Source: Nocardia yamanashiensis NBRC 100130 (GTDB lineage Bacteria > Actinomycetota > Actinomycetes > Mycobacteriales > Mycobacteriaceae). Taken from it: DNA of 64,000 nt. Where the stretch lies: assembly GCF_001613325.1 (NCBI RefSeq), contig NZ_BDCD01000021.1, forward strand, positions 1 to 64,000, given 5' to 3'. The notes beneath the pieces are model-generated. The model did not search any database. It worked only from the letters and a program-made list of their open reading frames with translations, and was not told the origin of the DNA. The first letter of the stretch is position 1, and the number at the start of each line of letters is the position of its first letter. Below are positions 40,941 to 50,118 of the stretch, piece by piece. Position numbers and translations under genes: made by a program.

Positions 40941-42505
40941 GGCAGTCCTTGCTCGGGCAGGGGCAGTGAGTTGTTGCTCTGACCACGTATTCCGTTGCCC
41001 CCCGGGAACGGGAATCCGGTGGGCAGTTCGATTGTGGGCGGCTTCGGTTTGGTGGTCGAACCCGCCCCGGCCGTTGTGGTCGGTTCGACCGGTTTCGTGG
41101 TGGTCGGCGCCTTGGTCGTGGTCTTGGGGACCGTGGTCGGCGGCTCGGTGGTGGGCGGCACCGTGGTCGGCGGCGGTTCGTAGGTGGTGACCGGCGGCTC
41201 GTAGGTCGGCACCACCGGCTTCTCGCGGGTGGTGGTGGGCGGCACGGTGGTCGTGGTGGACGGCACCACCGGCGGCACCACGACGGCGCTGGACTTGGTG
41301 GGCGTCGGCGTGTCGGAGGTATTGCTGGACAGCAGCACGAACGCGGCCGCGGCGCCGAGGATCAGCGCGCCCACGCCGAGACCCGCGACGGCCTTCTGGT
41401 TATTGGTGAACCGGCCGCCGCCCTCGTCCCCGGCGAGCGGGGCGATGGTGGCCGGACCGACCGGTTGCTGCGCGCCGGACAGCAGCACCGTCTGGCCCTC
41501 GCCGGTGGACTGCGGCGGCGGGCCGGGCTGCCGCATGGGCTGCGGAGGGGTGGGATAGCGCGTGGTGGCCTGATCGGACCGCATCCCCGGAATGATCATG
41601 GTGGGTCCGGGCGGCAGCACCCGGGTGGCGCCGGTGGGCGGCACCGCCGGAATCCCGCCGGGCGGGGTCGGCCGGCGGCCCGAGCGCACCGCGGCCACCG
41701 CGTCGGCGAATTCGCCGCCGTTGCTGTAGCGCTGGGCCGGATCCTTGGCCATGGTGATCTCGATCAGCTCGCGCACGTTCGGCGGCAGATCCGCGGGCAG
41801 CGGCGGCGGGGTGTCGCGCACATGCTTCATGGCGACGGTCAGCGCGCCGTCGCCGGTGAACGGCCGCGCGCCCGAAAGCGCCTCGTAGCCCACCACTCCC
41901 AGCGAGTACACGTCCGACGCCGCGGTCGCGTCCTCACCGGTGGCCTGCTCGGGCGCGATGTACTGGGCGGTGCCCATCACCATGCCGGTCTTGGTCACCG
42001 GGGAGGCGTCCACCGCCTTGGCGATGCCGAAGTCGGTGATCTTCACCTGACCGGTCGGCGTCACGAGAATATTGCCGGGCTTCACATCCCGGTGCACCAC
42101 GCCCGCGGCGTGCGCCACCTGCAGCGCGCGCCCGGTCTGCTCCAGCATGTCCAGGCCCTGCATGACCGAGAGCCGGTTCAATCGGTTCAGCACCGCGTTC
42201 AGCGGTTCGCCCTGCACCAATTCCATGACCAGATAGGCGGTTTCGCCGCCGGACGGGTCCAGGGTCTCGCCGTAGTCGTAGATCCCCGCGATACCGGGGT
42301 GATTGAGCTGCGCCGTCGTCCGCGCCTCGGTCCGGAACCGATGCCGGAAGGTCGGATCCGCGGAGAACTCCGCCTTGAGCACCTTCACCGCGACCCTGCG
42401 ATCGAGCCGGGTGTCGAGCGCTTCCCAGACCTGACCCATGCCGCCGGTGGCGATCAGCCGCTGCAGCCGGTACCGGTCCGCGATCATCGCACCGTTGTTC
42501 AGCAT
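40937..42505 (-). CDS. pknA: Serine/threonine protein kinase PknA
   Basis: This 522-residue kinase has the Gly loop ATGGMGQVW, Lys41, HRDVKPGN and DFGIAKA. A Pro-rich juxtamembrane region precedes one membrane helix, and the extracytoplasmic tail is very rich in Thr, Pro and Val, with no PASTA domains. It acts with PknB in growth and division. ATG at 42505 gives MLNNGAMIADRYRL. The GC-rich Thr/Pro tail is repetitive and may vary between strains. Confidence 0.95.
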   Translation of the reverse strand: MLNNGAMIADRYRLQRLIATGGMGQVWEALDTRLDRRVAVKVLKAEFSADPTFRHRFRTEARTTAQLNHPGIAGIYDYGETLDPSGGETAYLVMELVQGEPLNAVLNRLNRLSVMQGLDMLEQTGRALQVAHAAGVVHRDVKPGNILVTPTGQVKITDFGIAKAVDASPVTKTGMVMGTAQYIAPEQATGEDATAASDVYSLGVVGYEALSGARPFTGDGALTVAMKHVRDTPPPLPADLPPNVRELIEITMAKDPAQRYSNGGEFADAVAAVRSGRRPTPPGGIPAVPPTGATRVLPPGPTMIIPGMRSDQATTRYPTPPQPMRQPGPPPQSTGEGQTVLLSGAQQPVGPATIAPLAGDEGGGRFTNNQKAVAGLGVGALILGAAAAFVLLSSNTSDTPTPTKSSAVVVPPVVPSTTTTVPPTTTREKPVVPTYEPPVTTYEPPPTTVPPTTEPPTTVPKTTTKAPTTTKPVEPTTTAGAGSTTKPKPPTIELPTGFPFPGGNGIRGQSNNSLPLPEQGLP

Positions 42506-42539
42506 TCGAGTCCCCGTCTACCTTGCACCTTCATGTCGT

Positions 42540-44012
42540 TCAGCCCCCCAGTCCGGCATCGAGCACCGCGCGCGCGACCGGCGCGGCCACCGAGCCACCG
42601 GTGGCGGCCAGCGCCCGGTCACCGCCGTTCTCGACGATGACCGCGATCGCGATCTTCGGGTTCTGTGCCGGCGCGAAGGCGATGTACCAGGCGTGCGGCG
42701 GGGTGTTGCGCGGGTCCGAACCATGTTCGGCGGTCCCGGTTTTCGACGCGATCTGGTAGGAGCGCGGCGCCGTGCCGCCCTGCGTGTTCTTCTCCGATTC
42801 GATCATCAGCGCGGTCAGCTGGGACGCGACCTGGGCACTGACCGCCTGCCCGACCGACATCGGCTTGACGGTCTCGAGCGTGCTCAGATCGGGGGCCGTC
42901 AGCTGATCGACCAGGTGCGGCTGCATGCGCACCCCGCCATTGGCGACGGTGGCCGCGATGACCGCGTTGTCCAGCGGCGTGATGGCCACATCCCGCTGCC
43001 CGATGCTGCTCTGCCCCAGGGCAGCGTTGTCGCCGATGGTGCCGACCGTGCTGTTGGCCCAGGGAATCGGAATGGAGGGATGCTCGCCGATGCCGAACGC
43101 GGCCGCCTCGTCCTTGAGTTTCGCCGCCCCCACCTTGATACCGAGGTCCACGAAAGCGGTGTTACACGAGTACTTGAACGCCTCGGTGAGCGATGCGGTC
43201 GGCCCGTCGCCCGGCCCGCAGTGGCTGCCGTTGTAGTTCTCGAGCGTGGTCTCGGTGCCCGGCAAGGTGATTCGCGAGGCGGCGGTGAGCTGGTCGTCCG
43301 GCTTGGCGATGCCGTTGGACAGCGCCGCGGCGGTCACCACCACCTTGAAGGTCGAGCCGGGCGGATAGGTCCGCGACACCGCGCGATTCATCATCGGCTC
43401 GTTCGGATCGTTGGCCAGCGAGGTGTACGCCTGCTTCTCGGTGGCGGCGTCATGGCTGGCCAGCAGGTTCGGATCGTAGGACGGCGTGGACACCATGGTC
43501 AGGATGCGCCCGGTGCTCGGCTCGATGGCCACCACCGAACCGGTGTAGCCCTTCGCCGTGAGCTGCTCGTAGGCGACCTTCTGCATGACCGGGTTGATGG
43601 TGGTGATCACATTGCCGCCGCGCGGATCCCGGCCGGAGATCATGTCGATGAGCCGGCGCCCGAACAGCTGATTGTCGGAGCCGTTGAGCACCGAGTCCTC
43701 GGCTCGCTCGATCCCGTTGCTGCCGTAGTTCATCGAGTAGAAGCCGGTCACGTTCGCGTAGGCGAAGGGATCGGTCGGGTAGGTGCGCAGGTACTTGTAG
43801 CGGTCGTCGGTCTCGACGGAACTCGCGAGCACGGTGCCCTGCGCGGAGATCTGGCCGCGCTGGCGGGCGTACTCGTCCAGCAGCACCCGGCGGTTGCGGG
43901 AGTCGCTGCGCAGTTCGTCGGCCTTGTAGACCTGCACGTAGGTGGCATTGGCCAGTAGGGCGACGACCATCACCATGACGGCCATGGCGACGCGGCGCAG
44001 CGGCGTGTTCAC
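42540..44012 (-). CDS. pbpA: Penicillin-binding protein PbpA (class B transpeptidase)
   Basis: This 490-residue class B PBP has one N-terminal membrane anchor (VAMAVMVMVVALLANATYV), a PBP dimer domain and a transpeptidase domain. The active-site serine is Ser220 in STFK, followed by SCN at 282-284 and KTG at 424-426. It crosslinks peptidoglycan with RodA as glycosyltransferase partner. GTG at 44012 overlaps the rodA stop (GTGA); upstream in-frame codons are rodA shadow. Confidence 0.96.
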   Translation of the reverse strand: MNTPLRRVAMAVMVMVVALLANATYVQVYKADELRSDSRNRRVLLDEYARQRGQISAQGTVLASSVETDDRYKYLRTYPTDPFAYANVTGFYSMNYGSNGIERAEDSVLNGSDNQLFGRRLIDMISGRDPRGGNVITTINPVMQKVAYEQLTAKGYTGSVVAIEPSTGRILTMVSTPSYDPNLLASHDAATEKQAYTSLANDPNEPMMNRAVSRTYPPGSTFKVVVTAAALSNGIAKPDDQLTAASRITLPGTETTLENYNGSHCGPGDGPTASLTEAFKYSCNTAFVDLGIKVGAAKLKDEAAAFGIGEHPSIPIPWANSTVGTIGDNAALGQSSIGQRDVAITPLDNAVIAATVANGGVRMQPHLVDQLTAPDLSTLETVKPMSVGQAVSAQVASQLTALMIESEKNTQGGTAPRSYQIASKTGTAEHGSDPRNTPPHAWYIAFAPAQNPKIAIAVIVENGGDRALAATGGSVAAPVARAVLDAGLGG

Positions 44013-45478
44013 GCGACTCCCCCCTTGGGCCGGCGCACCATTTCGGTCGGCGCGTCGGCGATCGGCTCCGCCACTCGCTTCCGGGCCGGAATGGGCGCGC
44101 GGGCCGCGTCCGAAATCTTGATCAACAGGGCCAGCAGCGCGTAGTTGGCCAGCAGCGAGGAACCACCGTAGGAGACGAAGGGAGTGGTGAGGCCGGTCAG
44201 CGGGATCAGCTTGGTGACGCCGCCGACCACCACGAACAACTGGATGGCGATGGTGAAGGCCAGGCCCGCGGCCAGCAGCTTGCCGAAGCTGTCGCGAATG
44301 GCCAGCGCGGTGCGCAGCCCGCGCACGATGAAGATGGTGAACAGCATCAGCACCGCGGCCAGCCCGATCAGGCCCAGCTCCTCGCCGATGGTGGTGATAA
44401 TGAAGTCGGTCTTGGCGAACGGCACCTGCGAGGGCCGGCCGCTGCCGAGTCCGGTTCCCGCCAATCCGCCTGTCGCCAAACCGAACAGCGACTGCGAGAT
44501 CTGGTAACCGGTGTTGTTGAAGTCGTCGAAGGGGTGCAGCCAGGTCTCCACGCGCACCCGCACGTGCCCGAACATCTGGTACGCGAACACGAATCCGATG
44601 CCCAGCAGCACCAGGCCGATGGCCACCCAGCCCACCCGCTCGGTCGCGATATACAGCATGACCAGCACGGTGGCGAAGATCAGCAGCGAGGTGCCGAGGT
44701 CCTTCTCCAGCACCAGCACGCCGACGCACACCACCCAGACCGCCAGGATCGGGCCCATATCGCGGGCGCGCGGCAGTTCCATCCCGAAGACGTGCTTGCC
44801 GGCGGCGGTGAACAGGTCACGCTTGGCGACCAGCACCCCGGCGAAAAATATGATCAGCAGGATCTTCGCGAACTCGCCGGGCTGAACGCTGAAGCCCGGC
44901 AACCGGATCCAGATCTTGGCGCCGTTCACCTCGGAGAAGCCGCTGGGCAGCAACGCGGGCACGGCCAGTGCCACCAGACCGACGAGTCCGAGCGTGTAGG
45001 CGTAGCGGGCCAGGGTGCGGTAATCGCGCAGCACGATCAACAGGCCCATGAAAACCACCATCCCCAACCCCGTCCACAGCACCTGCTGATTGGCATCGGG
45101 GGAGGGGATGGGCTTGGAAGCGAAGATCGCATCCTGCTTCTCGGCCAGGTCCAGGCGATGGATCAGCACCAGCCCCAGTCCGTTGAGCAGCGCCACGATC
45201 GGTAGTAGGAGCGGGTCCGCGAAGGGTGCGAAGCGCCGCACCGCCAGGTGCGCCACCCCGAACAGCGCCAGATAGGCCGCCCCGAGTTTGGCGATGTCCC
45301 AGGTGATGGACTGTTCCTGGCTGGCCTCCACCAGCACCAGCGACACCGTGGTGATCAGCGCCGCCAAACCCAGCAGCAGCAGTTCCACGTTCCGCCGGGT
45401 GGACGGCGGTGGCGCGGGAGCGAATCCGCCCGGGGGACTGGGAAAAGCCCCAGCGGACGGCGGTGGCGGGGCGGACAT
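44009..45478 (-). CDS. rodA: SEDS glycosyltransferase RodA
   Basis: This 489-residue polytopic SEDS-family protein polymerises lipid II into glycan strands. It has a Pro-rich cytoplasmic N-terminus (MSAPPPPSAGAF), about ten or more membrane helices and conserved SEDS segments such as GFVFAYQMFGHVRVR, and a FNNTGYQISQSLFGLATGGLAGTG-type loop. PbpA is its partner. ATG at 45478 shares one base with the pstP stop (TGATG). Confidence 0.95.
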   Translation of the reverse strand: MSAPPPPSAGAFPSPPGGFAPAPPPSTRRNVELLLLGLAALITTVSLVLVEASQEQSITWDIAKLGAAYLALFGVAHLAVRRFAPFADPLLLPIVALLNGLGLVLIHRLDLAEKQDAIFASKPIPSPDANQQVLWTGLGMVVFMGLLIVLRDYRTLARYAYTLGLVGLVALAVPALLPSGFSEVNGAKIWIRLPGFSVQPGEFAKILLIIFFAGVLVAKRDLFTAAGKHVFGMELPRARDMGPILAVWVVCVGVLVLEKDLGTSLLIFATVLVMLYIATERVGWVAIGLVLLGIGFVFAYQMFGHVRVRVETWLHPFDDFNNTGYQISQSLFGLATGGLAGTGLGSGRPSQVPFAKTDFIITTIGEELGLIGLAAVLMLFTIFIVRGLRTALAIRDSFGKLLAAGLAFTIAIQLFVVVGGVTKLIPLTGLTTPFVSYGGSSLLANYALLALLIKISDAARAPIPARKRVAEPIADAPTEMVRRPKGGVA

Positions 45479-46980
45479 CAGTCCGTCCACCTGCAGTTCT
45501 GCCCCGGGGTCTGCGGTGCGGTCGTGGTGGTGACCGGCGGGGTGGGCTGATCGGACTTGGCCGGAGACAGCGGCTTTTCACCCCCGGGCGCGGGCGTGTT
45601 CGCGTCGGGCGCGGTGCTGGTCGGGGCCGCCGGCGTGGTGGTGGCGGTGGGCTGCTGACCCGTGCCGGTGGTGCCGGTGGTGCCGGTGGGGTTGGTCGGC
45701 TGCTGGCCGGCCTGCTTGTCGCACACCGGCAGCAGTTCCTTCTCGGCGAGCGCGCGCATCTGCTTGACGGCTTCCTCGCGCGAGCCCGGCGGCAGGCCCT
45801 TGTCCACCGAATCGCGGCCGCTGGGGCGCAGATCGGTGAGTTTGAGTTCGGCGCATCCGCCCGGGAAGGAGGTGCCGGGCGCGACCAGGGTGAGTTCACC
45901 GGTCTTGGTGACGCAGCCGATCTGGTCCACATCGCGGATCGAATAGCCCAGTACCGAACCGGGCAGGCCGCGCAGGATCACCACTTTGCCGCTCTCGGCG
46001 CCCACGTAGTAGTTGCTGCGAATCATGTTGTAGCCGACCGTCAATCCCGCGCCGATGGCCACCAGCAGCGCCACCGAGAGTGCGATCCAGCGCACCTTGT
46101 GACTCTTCTTGGGCGGTTCGGGCTCGGCCGGCTGCACCTGTCTGCGCGGTGCGGCGCGCGGCGGGCGCATGGCGGCGGCCCGGCCGGCTGCGGTGTTCGG
46201 CGGCGGCGTGTCCTCGTCCTGGCCGGAGGCCGCGCCCGCCACGATCGGATGCGACTGCCCGTAATCCAGATCGATGACGTCGGCGACGACGACGGTGACA
46301 TTGTCGGGACCGCCACTGCGCAAAGCCAATTCGATGAGCCGGTCCGCCGACTCGTCGGTGCTGCCCTCGCGCAGGGTGTTGGCGATGGTCTCGTCGCTCA
46401 CCACATCGGACAGGCCGTCCGAGCACAGCAGATAGCGGTCCCCGGCCCGGGCTTCGCGCACGACCAGGGTCGGCTCGATCTCGTTGCCGGTGAGCGCGCG
46501 CATGATGAGCGAGCGTTGCGGATGGGTGTGGGCCTGCTCCGGCGTGATCCGCCCCTCGTCGACCAGCGACTGCACGAAGGTGTCGTCGCGGGTGATCTGG
46601 GTGAGCTCGCCGTTGCGGAGCATGTAGGCGCGGGAGTCGCCGATATGCGCCAGGCCGAGTTTGCGGCCCGCGAACAGGATGGCGGTGAGCGTGGTGCCCA
46701 TGCCGTCCAGTTCCGGCTCTTCCTCGACCTGGTCGGCGATGGACGCATTGCCTTCGTGGACAGCGCGATCCAGCTTGCCGAGCAGATCGTCGCCCGGTTC
46801 GTCGTCGTCGAGATGGGCCAGCGCCGCGATCATCAACTGCGAGGCGACTTCACCGGCGGCGTGGCCGCCCATGCCGTCCGCGAGCGCGAGCAGCCGCGCA
46901 CCGGCGTAGACGGAGTCCTCGTTGTTGGCTCGGACGAGACCGCGGTCGCTACGCGCTGCGTAGCGGAGAACAAGTGTCAC
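45478..46980 (-). CDS. pstP: PP2C-type serine/threonine phosphatase PstP
   Basis: This 500-residue metal-dependent phosphatase reverses PknA/PknB phosphorylation. PP2C motifs are present: ARSDRGLVRANNEDS, LADGMGGHAAGE, HIGDSRAYM, SDGLSDVV and GGPDNVTVVV (metal-binding aspartates in each). A membrane helix near residue 300 (LSVALLVAIGAGLTVGYNM) precedes an extracytoplasmic region ending in a long Thr/Pro/Ala-rich tail. GTG at 46980 overlaps the fhaB stop (GTGA). Confidence 0.96.
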   Translation of the reverse strand: MTLVLRYAARSDRGLVRANNEDSVYAGARLLALADGMGGHAAGEVASQLMIAALAHLDDDEPGDDLLGKLDRAVHEGNASIADQVEEEPELDGMGTTLTAILFAGRKLGLAHIGDSRAYMLRNGELTQITRDDTFVQSLVDEGRITPEQAHTHPQRSLIMRALTGNEIEPTLVVREARAGDRYLLCSDGLSDVVSDETIANTLREGSTDESADRLIELALRSGGPDNVTVVVADVIDLDYGQSHPIVAGAASGQDEDTPPPNTAAGRAAAMRPPRAAPRRQVQPAEPEPPKKSHKVRWIALSVALLVAIGAGLTVGYNMIRSNYYVGAESGKVVILRGLPGSVLGYSIRDVDQIGCVTKTGELTLVAPGTSFPGGCAELKLTDLRPSGRDSVDKGLPPGSREEAVKQMRALAEKELLPVCDKQAGQQPTNPTGTTGTTGTGQQPTATTTPAAPTSTAPDANTPAPGGEKPLSPAKSDQPTPPVTTTTAPQTPGQNCRWTD

Positions 46981-47444
46981 GATCGCAGCTCGATCACTGT
47001 CTTACCGACACGGACAGGGGTACCGAGCGGGACTCGGACCGGGGTGGTGACCTTCGACCGGTCGAGGTAGGTCCCATTGGTGGAACCGAGATCCTCGACG
47101 TACCAGTCCTCCCCGCGCGGCGACAGGCGCGCGTGGCGGGTGGATGCGTAGTCGTCGGTGAGGACCAGTGTGGAGTCGTCCGCGCGCCCGATCAGCACCG
47201 GCTGCGAGCCGAGTGAGATGCGAGTGCCGGCGAGTGAACCCTGAGTCACCACGAGATATTTGGCGCCCTTCTGGCCCCGGCGGAAAGACGGGAGCACCGC
47301 GGAACCGCCTGCGGCCCGCGGCGCGACCCGGAGACCGGAAGCCGCGTAGATATCGCTGCGCAAGGTACGGAGCACCGCCCACACGAACAGCCACAGCAGC
47401 AGCAGGAACCCCGCGCGCGTCAGTTGCAGGATCAATCCCTGCAC
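46977..47444 (-). CDS. fhaB: FHA-domain protein FhaB (FipA)
   Basis: This 155-residue protein has an N-terminal membrane helix (LTRAGFLLLLWLFVWAVL) and a C-terminal FHA domain (about residues 80-155) with IGRADDST, STRHARL and GSTNGT phosphothreonine-binding residues. In mycobacteria it binds phosphorylated division proteins. The GTG start at 47444 has AGGAGGTGG directly upstream, a very strong Shine-Dalgarno; longer upstream frames lack this. Confidence 0.93.
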   Translation of the reverse strand: MQGLILQLTRAGFLLLLWLFVWAVLRTLRSDIYAASGLRVAPRAAGGSAVLPSFRRGQKGAKYLVVTQGSLAGTRISLGSQPVLIGRADDSTLVLTDDYASTRHARLSPRGEDWYVEDLGSTNGTYLDRSKVTTPVRVPLGTPVRVGKTVIELRS

Positions 47445-47622
47445 GGTGCTCCACCTCCTGTTGGACCGTGTCGTAGGTACGGCTCGCCGACCCCCAACCG
47501 GTGTTGTGCTCGGGTTTCCGCCGCGAGTGTTGGCAGCATCATAGGGCCGACGACCGGTTGCGATCACGATACGACCGAGGAAATGTCAGCCATATCGTGA
47601 CCTGCATCGCGAGCTTACGGGA

Positions 47623-49017
47623 TCAGACGATCCGGATCAGGATCTCGGAATGCCCGGCGCGGATGACATCCCCGTCGGCCAGCTGCCAATCCTGGACGGG
47701 CGACCCGTTGACCAGCGTGCCATTGGTCGAACCGAGGTCCGAGAGCATCGCGGTCTGGCCGTCCCAGCGAACTTCGATGTGCCGCCGGGAAACTCCGGTA
47801 TCGGGCAGGCGGAAGTGTGCGTCCTGACCGCGACCGATGATGTTGGAACCTTCGCGCAACTGGTAGGTGCGGCCCGAGCCGTCGTCCAGCTGCAGGGTGG
47901 CCGAGTAGCTGGAGCCGCCGCGCGCGGGCGCGTAGCCGCCGCCCTGCTGGCCGTAACCCGGCTGCTGTCCGTACCCCTGATCGTCGGCGTAACCGCCCTG
48001 CTCGGGGTACTGGCCGCCGTAGCCGCCCTGCTGGCCGTAGCCCTGCTGATCGCCGTAACCCTGGTCGTACCCGGGCTGCTGCTGGCCGTAGCCCGGCTGC
48101 TGTCCGTAACCCGGGTCGGCGTAGCCCTGCTGATCGGCGTAACCCTGCTGGCCGTAGCCCTGCTGGTCGGCGTAGCCCTGGTCGTACCCGGGCTGACCGT
48201 AGCCAGGCTGCTGCTCGTAACCCTGCTGGCCGTACCCGGGCTGCTGCCCGTACGCCTGCTGGTCGCCGTAGCCGCCCTGCTGCCCGTAGCCCTGATCGGC
48301 GTAACCACCCGGCTGGCCGCCGCCGTAACCGGCGCCGCCCTGCTGGTTGTAGTCGTAGCCGTTCTGGTAGTCGCTGTAGCCCTGTTGCTCCGAGCCGCCG
48401 TAGCCGCCCTGCTCCGGGTACTGCGAGCCGCCACGGCCGTACTGGTCGTAGCCCTGCTGCTGTCCACGGCTCGCCGGCGGCGGCGCGTACCCGCGGTTTC
48501 GGGGATCGGACTCCGCGGGCTCACGGCTTGGGTCGTAGCCTGAGTTCTGCGTCATGGGGCCAGCTCCTGGTTGCGGGTCGGTTCGTTGTGGGCGTTCAGG
48601 TCTGCGTGCCGGGCTTGCCCTGCCGGCTGCGTCGGGGTCGACGCGACCGCGTGTCCTGAACTGTCCGGTGTGCAGCGTAGGTGATGCCTCGAACTCCACG
48701 TGCACTTCGCCGTAGGTCTGCCACCCTTGGTCGCGGATGTAGTCCTGTAGATGTTTGGCGAAAGCGCGGATGGCGAGGTCGTGATCAGCCTGTCCGTCAC
48801 CCTGGACGAGCTTGCCCAGATCCGACTCGTTGACCGTGATCACATAGCTGTTCGGGGCCAGGAGATGACCGCCGCCGAGATCTTCGATGTGGTCGGCGGC
48901 TTCGCGCTGCAAGGCCGCTTCGACCTCCGCGGCGACCACACTGCCGCCGAACACCCGGGCGAAGACGTCACCCACGGCACCCTGGAGGCGACGTTCGAAT
49001 CGCGAAACGATACCCAT
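47623..49017 (-). CDS. fhaA: FHA-domain protein FhaA with Gly/Tyr/Gln repeats
   Basis: This 464-residue protein has an N-terminal DUF3662 domain (about 1-120) and a very long low-complexity region of GYGQQ, GYADQ and GYDQ units (about 155-370). A C-terminal FHA domain follows (about 372-464), with the residues GRGQDAHF, SRRH and GSTNGT. In mycobacteria FhaA binds the phosphorylated MurJ pseudokinase, limiting lipid II export. It is first in the minus-strand kinase operon, with a ~180-bp gap before fhaB that may hold a second promoter. Confidence 0.95.
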   Translation of the reverse strand: MGIVSRFERRLQGAVGDVFARVFGGSVVAAEVEAALQREAADHIEDLGGGHLLAPNSYVITVNESDLGKLVQGDGQADHDLAIRAFAKHLQDYIRDQGWQTYGEVHVEFEASPTLHTGQFRTRGRVDPDAAGRASPARRPERPQRTDPQPGAGPMTQNSGYDPSREPAESDPRNRGYAPPPASRGQQQGYDQYGRGGSQYPEQGGYGGSEQQGYSDYQNGYDYNQQGGAGYGGGQPGGYADQGYGQQGGYGDQQAYGQQPGYGQQGYEQQPGYGQPGYDQGYADQQGYGQQGYADQQGYADPGYGQQPGYGQQQPGYDQGYGDQQGYGQQGGYGGQYPEQGGYADDQGYGQQPGYGQQGGGYAPARGGSSYSATLQLDDGSGRTYQLREGSNIIGRGQDAHFRLPDTGVSRRHIEVRWDGQTAMLSDLGSTNGTLVNGSPVQDWQLADGDVIRAGHSEILIRIV

Positions 49018-49309
49018 CGCCCCTCCTCTCGGGTCTCGACGCTCCCTATGTGAGCGTGCGTCGTGTCGTGGTGGTGGTGTGACGCCGTGGATCGCGCGGT
49101 GTTGTGCTCAGTGTGCCCCCGGAACACCGACACGCGAACGTGGCGTGTCGCCGTAGGGACACGGTGATTGCATGATATCCACGATCGTCCACACCTGTAA
49201 CTCTTGAAGACCGCTCCGGGTTCCCGGGGTGCGATCCACTGCTCGCACCGTCGATAACCAGGCGATTTCGTTTTGGTGGATACCCCGTGATACGTTTCTT
49301 AAGTCGCTC

Positions 49310-49395
49310 GGGCGAGTGGCGGAATGGCAGACGCGCTGGCTTCAGGTGCCAGTGTCCGTAAGGACGTGGGGGTTCAAGTCCCCCTTCGCCCACCA
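49310..49395 (+). tRNA. leuT: tRNA-Leu (CAG)
   Basis: This class II tRNA has acceptor GGGCGAG, a long variable arm (GTGTCCGTAAGGACGT region) and anticodon CAG at 49343-49345 in loop TTCAGGT. The T-arm has GGTTCAAGTCC. The 3' CCA is encoded (49393-49395), unlike the two tRNAs near 28600. Position next to fhaA matches mycobacteria. Confidence 0.97.
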
Positions 49396-49396
49396 G

Positions 49397-49432
49397 ACAG
49401 AAGACCCGGTCCGTTCGGACCGGGTCTTCTGT
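49397..49432 (+). terminator. Very strong terminator after tRNA-Leu
   Basis: ACAGAAGACCCGGTCCG (49397-49413) is perfectly complementary to CGGACCGGGTCTTCTGT (49416-49432), followed by CGTTTCC. Confidence 0.9.
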
Positions 49433-50118
49433 CGTTTCCGGGGACGTTCCGAGGGCCCGGCCGGGCGGGTCCGCTGAGTGGGACTGCGCGCCAAGTGATT
49501 TCCGATGCGAAACCGCAGGTGAAACCTTTTGTGACGAGGATCTCAGGGGCGCTGCCGAACCTGCCGGGAAGGCGGTTGCCGAAGGTCCCGGAAGTGGTCT
49601 CGGCGGGGTGAAAATTGATTGCCGGAAGGTATCGGGTGGGGTATGCGCCCGATTTTCATCCAGTTATGCCTGATGCGAGTTTAGGCAAATCTAGGTTAAA
49701 CAAACTTCGAGTTTGTTTGACTGTCGGCGACCGCTAGGCAAAGGTCGCCAGCTGGGGTGAAACGCCAGTTGAACGCGGGTTGAACCGATCATGGACGGCA
49801 ATCTCGCGAGTTTTCGGCAAACCGTCCGGCAGGGGTCTGGACGAGTTCCGTGCAAGGGGTCGAAACGGGCGCTCGAATACTGCCGGGCGGAAGGTTTTCG
49901 GAGCTTCCGCAGACCGCCCGCAAAGCGGATGCCGACAATTAGCGATCGTGGCGTGTTGCCCACGGGGACGGCGTGTTTCGCCTGGTCGCGTTATACGCCC
50001 GGGTGGCAAGTCGGAGGTTGCGTAGCCATAACGATTGTGTAGAGTCGTCGGCAACGCTGGCCGCAGCTGAGCCGGACTCGCTGCGGCCAGTGGAAATCAA
50101 ATCCCGGGTTGCCGGTGA
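49433..50118. other. Gene-free, partly AT-rich interval
   Basis: I find no convincing gene in this ~690-bp stretch. Base composition dips around 49610-49730. It holds one AT-rich hairpin (49695-49721). Possible relic of a rearrangement or an undetected short RNA; nothing specific is supported. Confidence 0.5.
49695..49721. repeat. AT-rich hairpin
   Basis: AAACAAACT (49698-49706), TCG loop, AGTTTGTTT (49710-49718); the flanks extend pairing with one mismatch. It is unusual in this GC-rich sequence. Confidence 0.5.

Noticed and set aside
47900..48540. FhaA repeat region as a tandem DNA repeat array of non-coding nature
   Set aside because: The frame is maintained throughout and flanked by intact DUF3662 and FHA domains, so it is coding low-complexity sequence.
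49780..50042. Two overlapping ~80-codon ORFs in the gene-free stretch
   Set aside because: Both frames have mixed, Arg/Gly/Cys-rich sequence with no ribosome-binding site or family resemblance.
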